Below, one piece after another: positions 45,724 to 59,346 of a stretch of 64,000 nt of DNA. The stretch is taken from NCBI GenBank assembly GCA_023428245.1, contig JAEYYX010000021.1, positions 1 to 64,000 on the forward strand. The letters run 5' to 3'. The DNA comes from Pseudomonadota bacterium (GTDB taxonomy: Bacteria; Myxococcota_A; Polyangia; Polyangiales; Polyangiaceae). Each line of letters opens with the position of its first letter. Position 1 is the first letter of the stretch. The position numbers were made by a program, and so were the translations under genes. Below the pieces are notes generated by a model, which saw only the letters and a program-made list of their open reading frames with translations, did no database searches and was not told the origin of the DNA.

Positions 45724-47379
45724 TCAGCCAAAGCGAACCAGCGACTGCATGTAGTCGTCGGGCGCCTGGTAGCCGAGCAGATTGAACATCGTCGCTGCGA
45801 TGTTGCCGAGCCCGGGGTTCTGCACAGTGCTGTCGAGAGCAATGCCCTTCTGGCCCGGTGCGTAGATGAAGAGCGGGACCTTGTTGAGGGTGTGGCTCGT
45901 CTTCGGCTTGGGGCGACCGGTCGCGTCCTTGGCGATGCTGCCGTCCTTGTTGTGATCGAACATCTCGTCAGCGTTGCCGTGGTCGGCAGTGACGATCAGG
46001 ATTCCGTTGGCGCGCTCGGTAAATTGGATCAAACGCCGGAGTTCAAGGTCGACAGCTTCGACAGCCAAGATCGCCGCGTCACGCACGCCTGTGTGACCGA
46101 CCATATCCCCGTTCGCGTAGTTCAGGCGGGCGACCTTGTGTTTTCCGGTCTCGAGCTCTTTGAGCAGGCGGTCGGTGATTTCGGCTGCCTTCATCCAAGG
46201 ACGCTCTTCGAAGGGCAGCGTGTCGCTCGGGATTTCCACGTAAGTCTCATACTTCGAGTCGAACATCCCGCTGCGGTTTCCGTTCCAGAAGTAGGTCACG
46301 TGGCCGTACTTCTGGGTCTCGCTGATCGCGAACTGGCTAATCTGGTTGTGCGCGAGGTACTCGCCGGACGACTCGCTGATGGCCGGGGGGGAGACCAAGA
46401 ACAGACGCGGGAGCTTTAGGTCACCGTCGTACTGCATCATGCCCGCGTAAACGACATCTGGGCGCTGGCCGCGATCGAACTTTGTGAACACTTCCTGCTC
46501 GAAGGCCTGCGTGATTTCGATGGCGCGATCGCCGCGGAAGTTGAAGAAAATGACAGCTGCGCCGTCACGGATCGGACCTCGCGGCTGTCCCTTCTCGTCG
46601 ACGACGACGAAGGCGGGCAGGTTCTGATCACCGATCCCGGGGGTCTCGGCGCGGAACGTCTCGACAGCTTCCCGGGCGCTCCGGAAGCCGCGGCCTTGAC
46701 CGAGCACGTGGGTCTTCCAGCCGGTCTCGACCATGTGCCACTCGGCCTCGTAGCGGTCCATGGTGACCTTCATGCGGCCGCCTCCGGAGGCGATGAAATA
46801 GTCGCGCCCTTTGTCGCGGAGCGACGTGAGCAGGCTCTCGAGCTCGTCGAGGTAGACGAGGCCGCTCGTCTCCGGCACGTCGCGGCCATCCAACAGCACG
46901 TGGATCCGCGCCGCCTGCACGCCCTCGCGATCGGCCGTGACGAGCATCGCCTTCAGATGCTCGATGTGGGAGTGGACGTTGCCGTCGGAGAGAAGACCGA
47001 TGAAGTGGAGCGGCTGTCCGCTCGAGCGAACGCGCTCGGTACAGGCGCGCCAGGCCTCACTTTGGAACAGTGTGCCATTGTCGACGGCGTTTTGGACGAG
47101 CTTGGCGCCCTGGTCGTAGACGCGGCCAGCGCCGAGCGCGTTGTGCCCGACTTCACTGTTGCCCATGTCCGCGTCGGACGGCATGCCTACGGCCACGCCG
47201 TGTGCCCGGAGCGTCGTATAGAGAGCGTTCTGTTTGAGAAACTCGTAGTTCGGCTTTCGGGCCATGAATACGGCATCCGACTCGTCCTCTTTTCCGAGGC
47301 CGACCCCGTCCATGACACAGGTGACAACCGGCCCGGTCGGGCCAGAAAAGGTCTGAAGGCGCTTCAACGTCCAATCCAT
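45724..47379 (-). CDS. gpmI: 2,3-bisphosphoglycerate-independent phosphoglycerate mutase
   Basis: 551 residues. It interconverts 2- and 3-phosphoglycerate in glycolysis using two Mn ions. The catalytic Ser75 is in MGNSEVGHNALG; VMDGVGLG holds the first metal Asp, LLSDGNVHSH, DGRDVPETSG, and VTADHGNADEM the later metal ligands. Length and motifs are normal. It is downstream of the TetR gene on the same strand (121 bases) and may have its own promoter. Confidence 0.93.
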   Translation of the reverse strand: MDWTLKRLQTFSGPTGPVVTCVMDGVGLGKEDESDAVFMARKPNYEFLKQNALYTTLRAHGVAVGMPSDADMGNSEVGHNALGAGRVYDQGAKLVQNAVDNGTLFQSEAWRACTERVRSSGQPLHFIGLLSDGNVHSHIEHLKAMLVTADREGVQAARIHVLLDGRDVPETSGLVYLDELESLLTSLRDKGRDYFIASGGGRMKVTMDRYEAEWHMVETGWKTHVLGQGRGFRSAREAVETFRAETPGIGDQNLPAFVVVDEKGQPRGPIRDGAAVIFFNFRGDRAIEITQAFEQEVFTKFDRGQRPDVVYAGMMQYDGDLKLPRLFLVSPPAISESSGEYLAHNQISQFAISETQKYGHVTYFWNGNRSGMFDSKYETYVEIPSDTLPFEERPWMKAAEITDRLLKELETGKHKVARLNYANGDMVGHTGVRDAAILAVEAVDLELRRLIQFTERANGILIVTADHGNADEMFDHNKDGSIAKDATGRPKPKTSHTLNKVPLFIYAPGQKGIALDSTVQNPGLGNIAATMFNLLGYQAPDDYMQSLVRFG

Positions 47380-47500
47380 GCGGGGTTACTCCCCCTGAAG
47401 TCGCCCGAGTGCAAGCCGATCGGAAAACTGGCCGAGCGAAAAAGCCCCGACGAGCCCAGGGCTGATGGTTTGAAGCGCCGAGCGGTGACCCGGACCCCAG

Positions 47501-48304
47501 TCAGAGCGGACGGCCGTGCTTGCGGGGATTTTTCACCTGCAGGTACCCGCTCGTCAGGAACGTGTAGACCTGCTGGGTGAGGGCCTCGGCGCTCTCTTCA
47601 CTCAGGCCGAGCGTGACAGCTTGGTAGAGGAGCTCCTTGAGCGCGCCGATCGTCAAATACGCCAAGACGCGCGGTTCTCCGTCTCGAACGAGCCCAATGG
47701 CCTGCCCATCCCGGAGACTCTCGGTCAGAATCAGCACGATGCCGTCGTAGAAGATCCCAAGCTTTCGCTCGAAATCTGGCTCGCCGACAGCGTCCGTGAA
47801 AAGGATCTTGGTGAGCGAGCGCTCGGCCAGACACACTCGGAGGATGGCCAGGATGTTCTCCTTGACCTGCTCGTCAACTGGCGGCGCATCTTCGTCTGTC
47901 CGAATCCTCACGATGCCATCATTGATGCGGCGCGCGAAACGGTCGAGGAGTTCAGAGAATGCGTCGCGCTTGTCCTCGAAATAGAGGTAAAACGTGCCGC
48001 GAGCGACGCCCGCCTCGAGGGCGATATCGTCGACGCTGGTCCGCGCGTAACCGCGCTTGGCGAACACGTCCCGCGCCACGGCCAAGAGCTGCTCGCGCCG
48101 CTGTTCGCGCTTGCGCCTTTGACTGGACGGGGTGGTGCGCTCCTGGGCTGCCTCATCCCGCTTGGGCGAGCCCTTCTTTTTGACCTGGCTTTCGGCGCGG
48201 GCGCGGTTGCCGGGGGGGGCTTTCTTCGCCCGGGGAACCTTCACGGGACTGCGCGCTCGAGACGGACTCACGAGACGAGAGGTAACATGGTCCTTTGCCG
48301 TCAC
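47501..48304 (-). CDS. TetR-family regulator of the activase genes
   Basis: 267 residues. A basic N-terminal extension of about 60 residues (SPVKVPRAKKAPPGNRARAE, KKKGSPKRDE) precedes a TetR helix-turn-helix: AVARDVFAKRGYARTSVDDI, ALEAGVARGTFYLYFEDKRD. The C-terminal ligand-binding domain is helical (ILAILRVCLAERSLTKILF, IGALKELLYQAVTLG). It is divergent from the activase gene with the operator at 48381-48397 between the two, and the second operator lies 2.9 kb away before the other gene. It should repress both and itself until an unknown ligand, perhaps an acyl-CoA, binds; that is inference. Confidence 0.85.
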   Translation of the reverse strand: MTAKDHVTSRLVSPSRARSPVKVPRAKKAPPGNRARAESQVKKKGSPKRDEAAQERTTPSSQRRKREQRREQLLAVARDVFAKRGYARTSVDDIALEAGVARGTFYLYFEDKRDAFSELLDRFARRINDGIVRIRTDEDAPPVDEQVKENILAILRVCLAERSLTKILFTDAVGEPDFERKLGIFYDGIVLILTESLRDGQAIGLVRDGEPRVLAYLTIGALKELLYQAVTLGLSEESAEALTQQVYTFLTSGYLQVKNPRKHGRPL

Positions 48305-48380
48305 AAAAATCGAGCCCTAGGGCCCTCCCAGGCCAGCCCGACGCAAATTTTGCTCGCGAATGAGCGGGGCGCTGGTATCA

Positions 48381-48397
48381 CTGACGTCAGCGTCAGT
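48381..48397 (+). promoter_or_regulatory. TetR operator-like site upstream of the activase gene
   Basis: CTGACGTCAGCGTCAGT, 43 bases before the start at 48440 and 77 bases before the TetR gene's start. It also lies in a 20-base inverted repeat: CACTGACG (48379-48386) and CGTCAGTG (48391-48398). A -10-like TATCAC (48376-48381) touches its left edge; no good -35 is seen. Confidence 0.75.
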
Positions 48398-48439
48398 GGT
48401 CTGGGCCGGCGCCCGCCACCGCCGCGCGAGGGAACAATC

Positions 48440-52123
<3,684 letters not shown>

Positions 52124-52375
52124 TTCTGTGTTTCTGTAATATTTCGTCCCTGAAATCCTCGGGCTTCAGGACGTCCTCATGGTGAGGTCGCCTGGGGCCC
52201 GATTTCGGGTGACGAGCGCACTTGACCGAGGTTCTTCCGGGGCGTTGACTCGCGGCGCCCCTGGGGTCCGCGGAGTCCCCTGTTCGAGGCGGGACCGATG
52301 CTGTCCGCCGCTCCTCATCAAGATCAAGAGCTCGCCGTAGGTTCGGCGAACCAAGTTCAAAAGACCAAATCTGCC

Positions 52376-55216
52376 ATGTCCGATTCCGGTAGTTCCAGCA
52401 CGATGAGCGTCGCCTTCGTCGAAGGATTGTACGCAGACTTTTTGAGAGACCCATCATCCGTTCCGGAGGACTGGCGGCTTTACTTTGCCCAAAGCCCCCC
52501 GACCGAGCCGTTCTCGAAGTCTCCTCAGCTCGGACCCTCCTTCAAGCCTCGCTCCCTGTTCAGCGCGCAGTCGTTTGGAGCGCGTCCGGTCAAGTATGAG
52601 GGGACGAATGGCCATGCAGCGGCCAATGGAACTCGCGCTAACAAAGCGGTCTCTGACGCTCATGTACTTCAGGATCGCGTCGACGCGCTCGTCCGCGCTT
52701 ACCGCGTCCGCGGGCACATGATGGCGCAGATCGATCCGCTGGGTTTGCCGCGCGCGAACCAGCCCGAGCTCGATCCAGCATTTTACGATCTCGGCCCGGA
52801 GGACCTCGATAGACAGTTCTCGAGCCGCACAATCTTCGGCGCTGAGTCGCTCACCCTGCGTGAGATGCTCCATCGTTTGAGCTCGACCTATTGCCGCTCG
52901 ATCGGTGTGCAGTTCATGCACATCGATGACCTGCCCGTGAAGAACTGGCTGCAGGAGCGGATGGAGGGGACGCTCAATCGGGTCAAGCTGAGCCGCGAGG
53001 AACAGCTCCGCATCTTGGCCAAGCTGACTGACGCCGTGATCTTCGAGGAGTTCATTCAGAAGAAGTTCCTCGGCGCTAAGAGCTTCTCCCTTGAAGGTTC
53101 CGAGAGCTTGATCCCTCTGCTCTCCTTCGCCATTGAGCGCGCGGCGCTTCACGGCGTCAACGAAGTGGTGCTCGGCATGGCTCACCGCGGGCGTCTGAAC
53201 GTGCTCGCGAACATCATGGGCAAGAGCCCGCGCAATATCTTCCGCGAATTCGAGGACGTCGACCCCGAGCTCTTCTTCGGTTCAGGTGACGTGAAGTACC
53301 ACCTTGGCCACAGCTCCGATTACATCGCGGCGAGCGGGCGCCGGGTGCATCTCTCCCTCTGCTTCAACCCGAGCCATCTCGAATATGTGAATCCTGTGGT
53401 GCTCGGACGCTGCCGCGCCAAGCAGGATCGCGCTGGTGACACCTCGCGCTCGCGCAAGTGCTCCATCGTCATCCATGGTGACGCCGCGTTCGCAGGCGAG
53501 GGCGTGGTCCAGGAGACCCTGAACCTGTCCCAGCTCGAGGCCTACCAGACCGGTGGAACGATTCACGTGATCGTGAACAACCAGATCGGCTTTACGACGC
53601 CGCCCTCCGAGGCTCGCTCGACGACCTATGCCACGGACGTCGCCAAGATGCTCCAAATCCCGATCTTCCATGTGAACGGCGAAGATCCCGAGGCCGTCGC
53701 GCAGGTCGTGCTCCTCGCGATGGATTTCCGCCGCACCTTCTCGCGGGACGTCGTGATCGACATGTACGGCTACCGTCGTCACGGTCACAACGAGAGCGAC
53801 GAGCCCGCCTTCACCCAGCCGCTGCTCTATGAGCACATTGCGCGGCGTAAGGGCGTTCGGGACGGTTACCTCGAGCATCTGTTGTCCCTCGGTGAGGTGA
53901 CGCGTGAGGAGGCGGATCAGATCGCCGTCGAGCGCCGAGCGCACCTCGAGGCAGAGCTGAGCGAGGCGCGCCGACCGGATTACGTGCGGGTGCACGATTG
54001 GCTCGGCGGCGTCTGGCAGGGCTACCAGGGGGGCCCTGAGGAGTCAGTGCCCGAGGTCCCGACGCATCTCGATCGGGAGACGCTCACGGGGCTCATGGAA
54101 ACCTTGTGTCGGGTCCCGGACGATTTCCATCCCCACAAGAAGATCCAGCGTCTCCTCGGACAGCGAGCCGAGATGGGCCGGGGCGAGCGCAACTTCGACT
54201 GGGGGACTGCAGAGGTCCTCGCCTTCGCGAGCCTTGTGAAGGAGAAGACCCGGGTCCGCCTCACGGGCCAGGACGTCGGCCGCGGAACGTTCAGCCAGAG
54301 GCACGCCATCCTGCACGATGTCGAGAACGGCCGGCAATACATGGCCCTTTCGAACATCTCCCCGGATCAGGGGCCGATCCTGATCCAGAACAGCCCCCTC
54401 AGCGAAGCGGCGGTGCTTGGCTTCGAGTACGGCTACAGCCTCGACTGGCCAGACGCCCTGGTCCTCTGGGAGGCCCAGTTCGGCGACTTCATGAATGCCG
54501 CGCAGGTCATCATCGACCAGTTCATCACGAGCGCGGAAGACAAGTGGAAGCGGCTCAGTGGCCTCGTCTTGCTCCTGCCCCACGGCTTCGAAGGTCAGGG
54601 ACCGGAGCACTCAAGTGCGCGTATCGAACGTTTCCTCGCGCTTGCCGCTGAGGACAACATCCAGGTCGCGCAGCCGAGCACCCCCGCGAACTACTTCCAC
54701 TTGCTCCGTCGCCAGGTGCACAGAAAGTGGCGGAAGCCGCTCATCGTCTTCACGCCGAAGAGCTTGCTTCGTCTTCCGGAAGCCACGAGCCCGATCTCAG
54801 AATTCGAGCAGGGCGAGTTCCAGCGCATCATCCCCGACGATCGCGCGAACGGTACCCCGACCAGCAAGGTCCTCATGTGCTCGGGGAAGATCTACTACGA
54901 GCTTGCTCGGCAGCGGGCCGAGCGTGGACGCGACGACTACGCGATTGTGCGCGTCGAACAGCTCTATCCGCTCGGTGAGAAGGAGCTCCGGCCCATTCTC
55001 GACGCCTATGCCCCCGGCACGCCGGTGGTCTGGGTCCAGGATGAGCCTGAAAACATGGGTGCCTGGCGTTTCATTCGAAACCTTCTCAGCGACACCATCT
55101 TCGGGCAATACCCGCTCAGTGTTGTATGCCGTCCCGCTTCGGCGAGCCCGGCGACCGGTTCCGCTCGGAGCCATAAGCTCGAGGAACAACGCCTCCACGA
55201 CAGCGCGTTTGCTTGA
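52376..55216 (+). CDS. sucA: 2-oxoglutarate dehydrogenase E1 component
   Basis: 946 residues from ATG at 52376 (MSDSGSSS). The N-terminal FVEGLYADFLRDPSSVPEDW segment binds the E2 core; RVRGHMMAQIDPLGLP, FSLEGSESLIPLL, MAHRGRLNVLANIMGK, GDAAFAGEGVVQETLNLSQL and NNQIGFTTPP supply thiamine diphosphate and substrate sites; the C-terminal half has LLPHGFEGQGPEHSSARIERF. It decarboxylates 2-oxoglutarate in the TCA cycle. ATG 52298 is upstream in frame, but family members start near MSVAFVEGLY. It is the first gene of the suc operon. The 250 bases before it hold no gene. Confidence 0.93.
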   Translation: MSDSGSSSTMSVAFVEGLYADFLRDPSSVPEDWRLYFAQSPPTEPFSKSPQLGPSFKPRSLFSAQSFGARPVKYEGTNGHAAANGTRANKAVSDAHVLQDRVDALVRAYRVRGHMMAQIDPLGLPRANQPELDPAFYDLGPEDLDRQFSSRTIFGAESLTLREMLHRLSSTYCRSIGVQFMHIDDLPVKNWLQERMEGTLNRVKLSREEQLRILAKLTDAVIFEEFIQKKFLGAKSFSLEGSESLIPLLSFAIERAALHGVNEVVLGMAHRGRLNVLANIMGKSPRNIFREFEDVDPELFFGSGDVKYHLGHSSDYIAASGRRVHLSLCFNPSHLEYVNPVVLGRCRAKQDRAGDTSRSRKCSIVIHGDAAFAGEGVVQETLNLSQLEAYQTGGTIHVIVNNQIGFTTPPSEARSTTYATDVAKMLQIPIFHVNGEDPEAVAQVVLLAMDFRRTFSRDVVIDMYGYRRHGHNESDEPAFTQPLLYEHIARRKGVRDGYLEHLLSLGEVTREEADQIAVERRAHLEAELSEARRPDYVRVHDWLGGVWQGYQGGPEESVPEVPTHLDRETLTGLMETLCRVPDDFHPHKKIQRLLGQRAEMGRGERNFDWGTAEVLAFASLVKEKTRVRLTGQDVGRGTFSQRHAILHDVENGRQYMALSNISPDQGPILIQNSPLSEAAVLGFEYGYSLDWPDALVLWEAQFGDFMNAAQVIIDQFITSAEDKWKRLSGLVLLLPHGFEGQGPEHSSARIERFLALAAEDNIQVAQPSTPANYFHLLRRQVHRKWRKPLIVFTPKSLLRLPEATSPISEFEQGEFQRIIPDDRANGTPTSKVLMCSGKIYYELARQRAERGRDDYAIVRVEQLYPLGEKELRPILDAYAPGTPVVWVQDEPENMGAWRFIRNLLSDTIFGQYPLSVVCRPASASPATGSARSHKLEEQRLHDSAFA

Positions 55217-55289
55217 AGCAATAGCCGCGATCGAGTATCGTCCAAATCGTTCTCACATAAAGCAAACAAATACAGGAGCCCTGTCCGAA

Positions 55290-56558
55290 ATGGCTGTTGA
55301 GTTGAAGGTGCCCTCCGCCGGTGAGTCGATCACCGAGGTTCAGATTGGCGAGTGGTTGAAGAAGGAAGGCGACACCGTGCGTCGCGATGAGATCCTCGTC
55401 GTGATCGAGACGGACAAGGTGACCGTCGAACTGCCGGCTCCCGAGAGCGGTACGCTTACCAAGATCCTGGTCGGCGCGGGGAAAGACGCGGCGGTCGGTG
55501 ACGTGATCGGTTACCTCGAGCCCGGTGCTCCGGTTGAGACCGGCGCGAGCGCCGCGCCTGCGAAGAGCGGGTCGCCCGCAGATCCCCCGCCGCCTGCTCC
55601 TGCTCCTGCTCCTGCTCCCGTCGCCTCTCAGGCTTCCGAGGACGAAGAGCGCGACGTGCGGAAGTCTCTGCCTCCTGAGGCGTTTGCTCGCGTGATGCCC
55701 GCGGCGCAGCGCGCGCTTGCCGATGCAGGCGTCGACGCCGCCGTTGTGACCCCCACGGGGCCGGGCGGACGACTCCTCAAAGAGGACGTCCAAAGGCACG
55801 TCGAGCGCAGCGCGCCCAGGCCCGCGCCGGCGCCCGCAGCTCCGATCATCCCCGACGAGCGCGGCGAAGAGATCGTTCCGATGAGCCCGATGCGTCGCAA
55901 GATCGCCGAGAGGCTCGTCGAATCTCAGCAGACGATGGCGCTGCTCACGACCTTCAATGAGGTCGACATGAGTGCGGTGATGAACCTGCGCAAACAGTAC
56001 CAGGACCAGTTCGTCAAGAAGTACGGCATCAAGCTCGGCTTCATGTCCTTCTTCGTGAAGGCGGTGGTTGAGTCGCTCAAGCAGTTCCCGGCCGTCAACG
56101 GCGAGATCCGCGACCGCTCAATCGTCTACAAGAACTACTACGACATCGGCGTAGCCGTAGGCGGTGGCAAGGGCCTTGTGGTTCCAGTCATCCGCAACGC
56201 CGACCGACTGAGCTTCGCTGAAATCGAGCAAACGATCTCCGAGTATGGCGCGCGCGCTCAGAAGAACCAGATCAAGCTCGAGGAGCTGCAAGGTGGAACC
56301 TTCACGATCTCGAACGGCGGCGTGTACGGCTCGATGCTCTCGACGCCGATCGTGAACCCGCCGCAGTCGGGCGTCCTCGGCATGCACAACATCGTCGAGC
56401 GCCCCGTGGCCGTCGATGGCAAGGTCGAGATTCGTCCCGTCATGTACATCGCGCTGACTTACGATCACCGCATCGTCGACGGCCGCGAAGCCGTTAGCTT
56501 CCTGAAGCGAGTCAAGGACTCGATCGAAGCCCCCGCTCGCATCCTGCTCGAGGTCTAA
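55290..56558 (+). CDS. sucB: 2-oxoglutarate dehydrogenase E2 component (dihydrolipoyl succinyltransferase)
   Basis: 422 residues. The lipoyl domain has the lipoylated Lys in VIETDKVTVELPAPESG; a Pro/Ala linker made of repeated CTCCTG hexamers (coding APAPAPAP) follows; the E1/E3-binding domain reads VMPAAQRALADAGVDAAVVT; the catalytic domain ends TYDHRIVDGREAVSFL with the His and Asp. It moves the succinyl group to CoA. Start at ATG 55290; a longer frame from 54495 lies over sucA. It is 74 bases after sucA and 3 before lpd. Confidence 0.93.
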   Translation: MAVELKVPSAGESITEVQIGEWLKKEGDTVRRDEILVVIETDKVTVELPAPESGTLTKILVGAGKDAAVGDVIGYLEPGAPVETGASAAPAKSGSPADPPPPAPAPAPAPVASQASEDEERDVRKSLPPEAFARVMPAAQRALADAGVDAAVVTPTGPGGRLLKEDVQRHVERSAPRPAPAPAAPIIPDERGEEIVPMSPMRRKIAERLVESQQTMALLTTFNEVDMSAVMNLRKQYQDQFVKKYGIKLGFMSFFVKAVVESLKQFPAVNGEIRDRSIVYKNYYDIGVAVGGGKGLVVPVIRNADRLSFAEIEQTISEYGARAQKNQIKLEELQGGTFTISNGGVYGSMLSTPIVNPPQSGVLGMHNIVERPVAVDGKVEIRPVMYIALTYDHRIVDGREAVSFLKRVKDSIEAPARILLEV

Positions 56559-56561
56559 GAA

Positions 56562-57953
56562 ATGGCCGTCTCTCACGACATCATCTTTATCGGCGGTGGT
56601 CCGGCAGGCTACACGGGTGCGATCCGGGCCGCTCAGCTTGGTCTGAACACGGCGTGCATCGAACTCGAGTCGAAGCTCGGCGGAACCTGCCTCCGGGTGG
56701 GTTGTATTCCTTCGAAGGCGCTACTTGAGGCTTCCGAAAAGTACGACGAAGCGCGCTCAAGCCTCAACGAGTTCGGGGTGAAGGTCGACAATGTCACTCT
56801 CGACCTCGAGAAGATGATGGCTCGCAAGACCCAGATCGTGGACGGTCTGACTGGGGGCATCGACTACCTGTTCAAGAAGAACAAGATCACCCGCTATCTC
56901 GGTCGAGGACGCATCGTCGCCCCGGGCAAGGTGGTCGTGAGTGCGGACGAGGGGACCCAGACGGAGCTCACCGCTCAGCACATCATCATCTCCACCGGGA
57001 GCAATGTGGCGTCGCTCCGCGGCGTCGAGCTCGACTACGATCGAGTAGGAACCAGCACCGAAGCGCTGTCGTACCCCTCGGTTCCCGAGCACCTTGTCGT
57101 GATCGGCGCTGGCTATATCGGCCTCGAAATGGGCTCAGTTTGGAAGCGTCTCGGCTCCAAGGTGACTGTCGTCGAGTACCAGGATCGAATCCTGCCGGGC
57201 ATGGATGCTGAGCTTGCACGCGATGCTCTGCGCTTGTTCAGAAAGCAGGGCATCGAGTTCCGCTTGGGTTCGAAGGTGACCTCCGCCCGCAAGGATGGCG
57301 ACGGAGCTGTCGTCGAGATCGAGGGTCAGGAGCCCCTGCGGGCCGACCGGGTGCTGCTCGCGGCGGGGCGCGTTCCGAATACGGAAGGTCTCGGTCTCGA
57401 CGAGATTGGGGTCGAAACCGATAGGCGCGGATTCGTGCGCGTCGATGACCACTTTCGAACCAACGTCACCGGCATCTACGCGGTGGGTGACGTAATTGGT
57501 GGCGCGATGCTCGCGCACAAGGCCGAGGAAGAGGGCGTTGCCTGCATCGAGAGCATCGTGACTGGTTTCGGTCACGTAAACTACACGGCCATCCCGGGCA
57601 TCGTTTACACGCACCCGGAGATCGCGACGGTGGGCGCCAGCGAGGAGCAGCTCGGCGAGCGCAGTGTCGACTATCGGAAGGGAACTTTCCCCTTCCTGCC
57701 GAACGGTCGCGCCCGCGCTCTTGGGATGACCGAGGGCAAGGTGAAGATCCTCGCGGATGCGAAGACGGATCGGATCCTCGGTGTACACATCATCGGTCCC
57801 CGGGCCGGAGACCTGATCGCCGAGGCTGTTACCGCGATGGAGTTCGGTGCTTCGTCTGAGGACCTAGCGCGCACCTGCCACGCGCACCCGACCCTGTCCG
57901 AGGTCATGCGCGAAGCGGCGCTCGCCGTTGACGGTCGCGCTCGGCAGATGTGA
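56562..57953 (+). CDS. lpd: Dihydrolipoyl dehydrogenase (E3)
   Basis: 463 residues. GGGPAGYTGAIRA binds FAD; the redox disulphide is Cys43/Cys48 in GGTCLRVGCIPSKALLEASE; a second dinucleotide fold (VVIGAGYIGLEMGSVWKRLG) binds NAD; the C-terminal HAHPTLSEV holds the active-site His. It re-oxidises dihydrolipoamide for the 2-oxoglutarate dehydrogenase complex. It ends the suc operon before a strong terminator. Confidence 0.94.
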   Translation: MAVSHDIIFIGGGPAGYTGAIRAAQLGLNTACIELESKLGGTCLRVGCIPSKALLEASEKYDEARSSLNEFGVKVDNVTLDLEKMMARKTQIVDGLTGGIDYLFKKNKITRYLGRGRIVAPGKVVVSADEGTQTELTAQHIIISTGSNVASLRGVELDYDRVGTSTEALSYPSVPEHLVVIGAGYIGLEMGSVWKRLGSKVTVVEYQDRILPGMDAELARDALRLFRKQGIEFRLGSKVTSARKDGDGAVVEIEGQEPLRADRVLLAAGRVPNTEGLGLDEIGVETDRRGFVRVDDHFRTNVTGIYAVGDVIGGAMLAHKAEEEGVACIESIVTGFGHVNYTAIPGIVYTHPEIATVGASEEQLGERSVDYRKGTFPFLPNGRARALGMTEGKVKILADAKTDRILGVHIIGPRAGDLIAEAVTAMEFGASSEDLARTCHAHPTLSEVMREAALAVDGRARQM

Positions 57954-57977
57954 CGCCAAAGCCTTGTTGCAATTAGG

Positions 57978-58010
57978 AAAAGGGAGCGCGAGAGCGCTCC
58001 CTTTTCGTTT
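57978..58010 (+). terminator. Intrinsic terminator of sucA-sucB-lpd
   Basis: A perfect 12-base stem (AAAAGGGAGCGC, 57978-57989, and GCGCTCCCTTTT, 57994-58005) with a GAGA loop, 25 bases after the lpd stop, followed by CGTTT. The A/T ends of the stem make it work in both directions. Confidence 0.88.
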
Positions 58011-58175
58011 CTCGTTCAACCTCTCCCGTGCGCTTCTGCGCCGAGCGGGGTGCTCCAGCTTTTCTGACGTGAGCGATTGTGAAGTGAGTGGAGTCTCGAG
58101 CGGGCTCGAGGCGCTGTGCCCAGCAGAGAGGCGCTCCCATTGCCGCACGGTGGCATTTGCGTTAGGCGGATCTCT

Positions 58176-59333
58176 ATGGAGAGGAGTGGTAAGGATATGG
58201 CTAGTTTTTCGACGTTTTCGAGTGGAGCCCGTGGCCCGCTGGTTCGGCGAGGTTCGCTTGTTCTCGTTTCGACGCTGGTGGCCCTCGCGCCGCTTTTCGT
58301 CGGCTGCAAAAAGCCTGAGGAGAAGAAGGCGGAGCCGACGCCAGAGCCCGCGTCGACGGCGGTCAAGACGCCTGCCACCGAGACTCAGCTCCCGCCGCTC
58401 CCGAAGGTGCCTGAGGTACCGATCCCTCCGGACAATCCTCAGTCCGAGGCGAAGGTCGCCCTCGGCAAGAAGCTCTTCTTCGACAAGCGGCTGAGCGTCG
58501 ACGGGAGCATGAGCTGTTACTCATGCCACTTGGATGAAAACGGCAACGGCGGTGGGATCCCGCGCGCCGTGGGTCCGAAGAACGTGCAGCTGCCGCGGCA
58601 CAGTCCGACTCTCTGGAACGTGGGATTCTTGCCGGCGCTCTACTGGGACGGCCGCGCGGCAACGCTCGAAGCACAGGCTCTCGGCGCTTGGGGGGGCGGG
58701 AACATGGGCGTCGGGGCTGATAACCTCGACAAGAAGGCTCAGGAGATCGCGAAACTCCCGGAGTACAAGGCATCCTTCGCCGAGGTCTTCCCCGGCGAGA
58801 AGATCAGCAAGGATCACGTCGCCAAGGCTCTCGCCTCTTACGAGCGGACCCTCGTTTGCAGCGACACAGCCTTCGACAAGTTCGCGGCAGGAGACAAGAG
58901 CGCGCTCTCGGAGAGCGCTCGAGCGGGCCTCGAGCTGTTCATGGGCAAGGCGATGTGCGTCGCGTGCCACGCTCCGCCGCACTTCACGACCGCGGCCATG
59001 GGCGCGGGTGCGTTCTTCAACACGGGAGTCGGAACCAAGGATGTTCCAGAAGATCAGGTCGACGTCGGGCGCATGAAGGTCACCGAGCGCGACTCGGATT
59101 GGGCAGCGTTCAAGCCCCCGACACTCCGCCACGTTTCCAAGAGCGCGCCATATTTCCACGACGGTCACGTGGCGACGCTTCGAGAAGCCGTCGTATTCAT
59201 GGCCAGTGGCGGCTACGACAACAAGAACAAATCCCCGCTTCTCAGCGACAAGAAGCTGAGCGATCCGGAAATCGACCAGCTCGTGAGCTTCCTCGAGGCT
59301 CTCGAGTGCCCCGGTCGCCTCTCTTTGGACTAG
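58176..59333 (+). CDS. Di-haem cytochrome c peroxidase-like lipoprotein
   Basis: About 385 residues from ATG at 58176 (AGGCGG before it). A signal peptide ends in a lipobox LAPLFVGCKK, with a Pro/Glu linker. Two haem-binding motifs, CYSCH (Cys114, Cys117, His118) and CVACH (Cys261, Cys264, His265), fit the CcpA/MauG family. SPTLWNVGFLPALYWDGRA and APYFHDGHVATLREAVVFMA are typical of the family. It reduces hydrogen peroxide with electrons from cytochrome c in the periplasm. ATG 58197 is possible. The 220 bases before it include the suc terminator. Confidence 0.88.
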   Translation: MERSGKDMASFSTFSSGARGPLVRRGSLVLVSTLVALAPLFVGCKKPEEKKAEPTPEPASTAVKTPATETQLPPLPKVPEVPIPPDNPQSEAKVALGKKLFFDKRLSVDGSMSCYSCHLDENGNGGGIPRAVGPKNVQLPRHSPTLWNVGFLPALYWDGRAATLEAQALGAWGGGNMGVGADNLDKKAQEIAKLPEYKASFAEVFPGEKISKDHVAKALASYERTLVCSDTAFDKFAAGDKSALSESARAGLELFMGKAMCVACHAPPHFTTAAMGAGAFFNTGVGTKDVPEDQVDVGRMKVTERDSDWAAFKPPTLRHVSKSAPYFHDGHVATLREAVVFMASGGYDNKNKSPLLSDKKLSDPEIDQLVSFLEALECPGRLSLD

Positions 59334-59346
59334 AGCGAGTTTAGCT

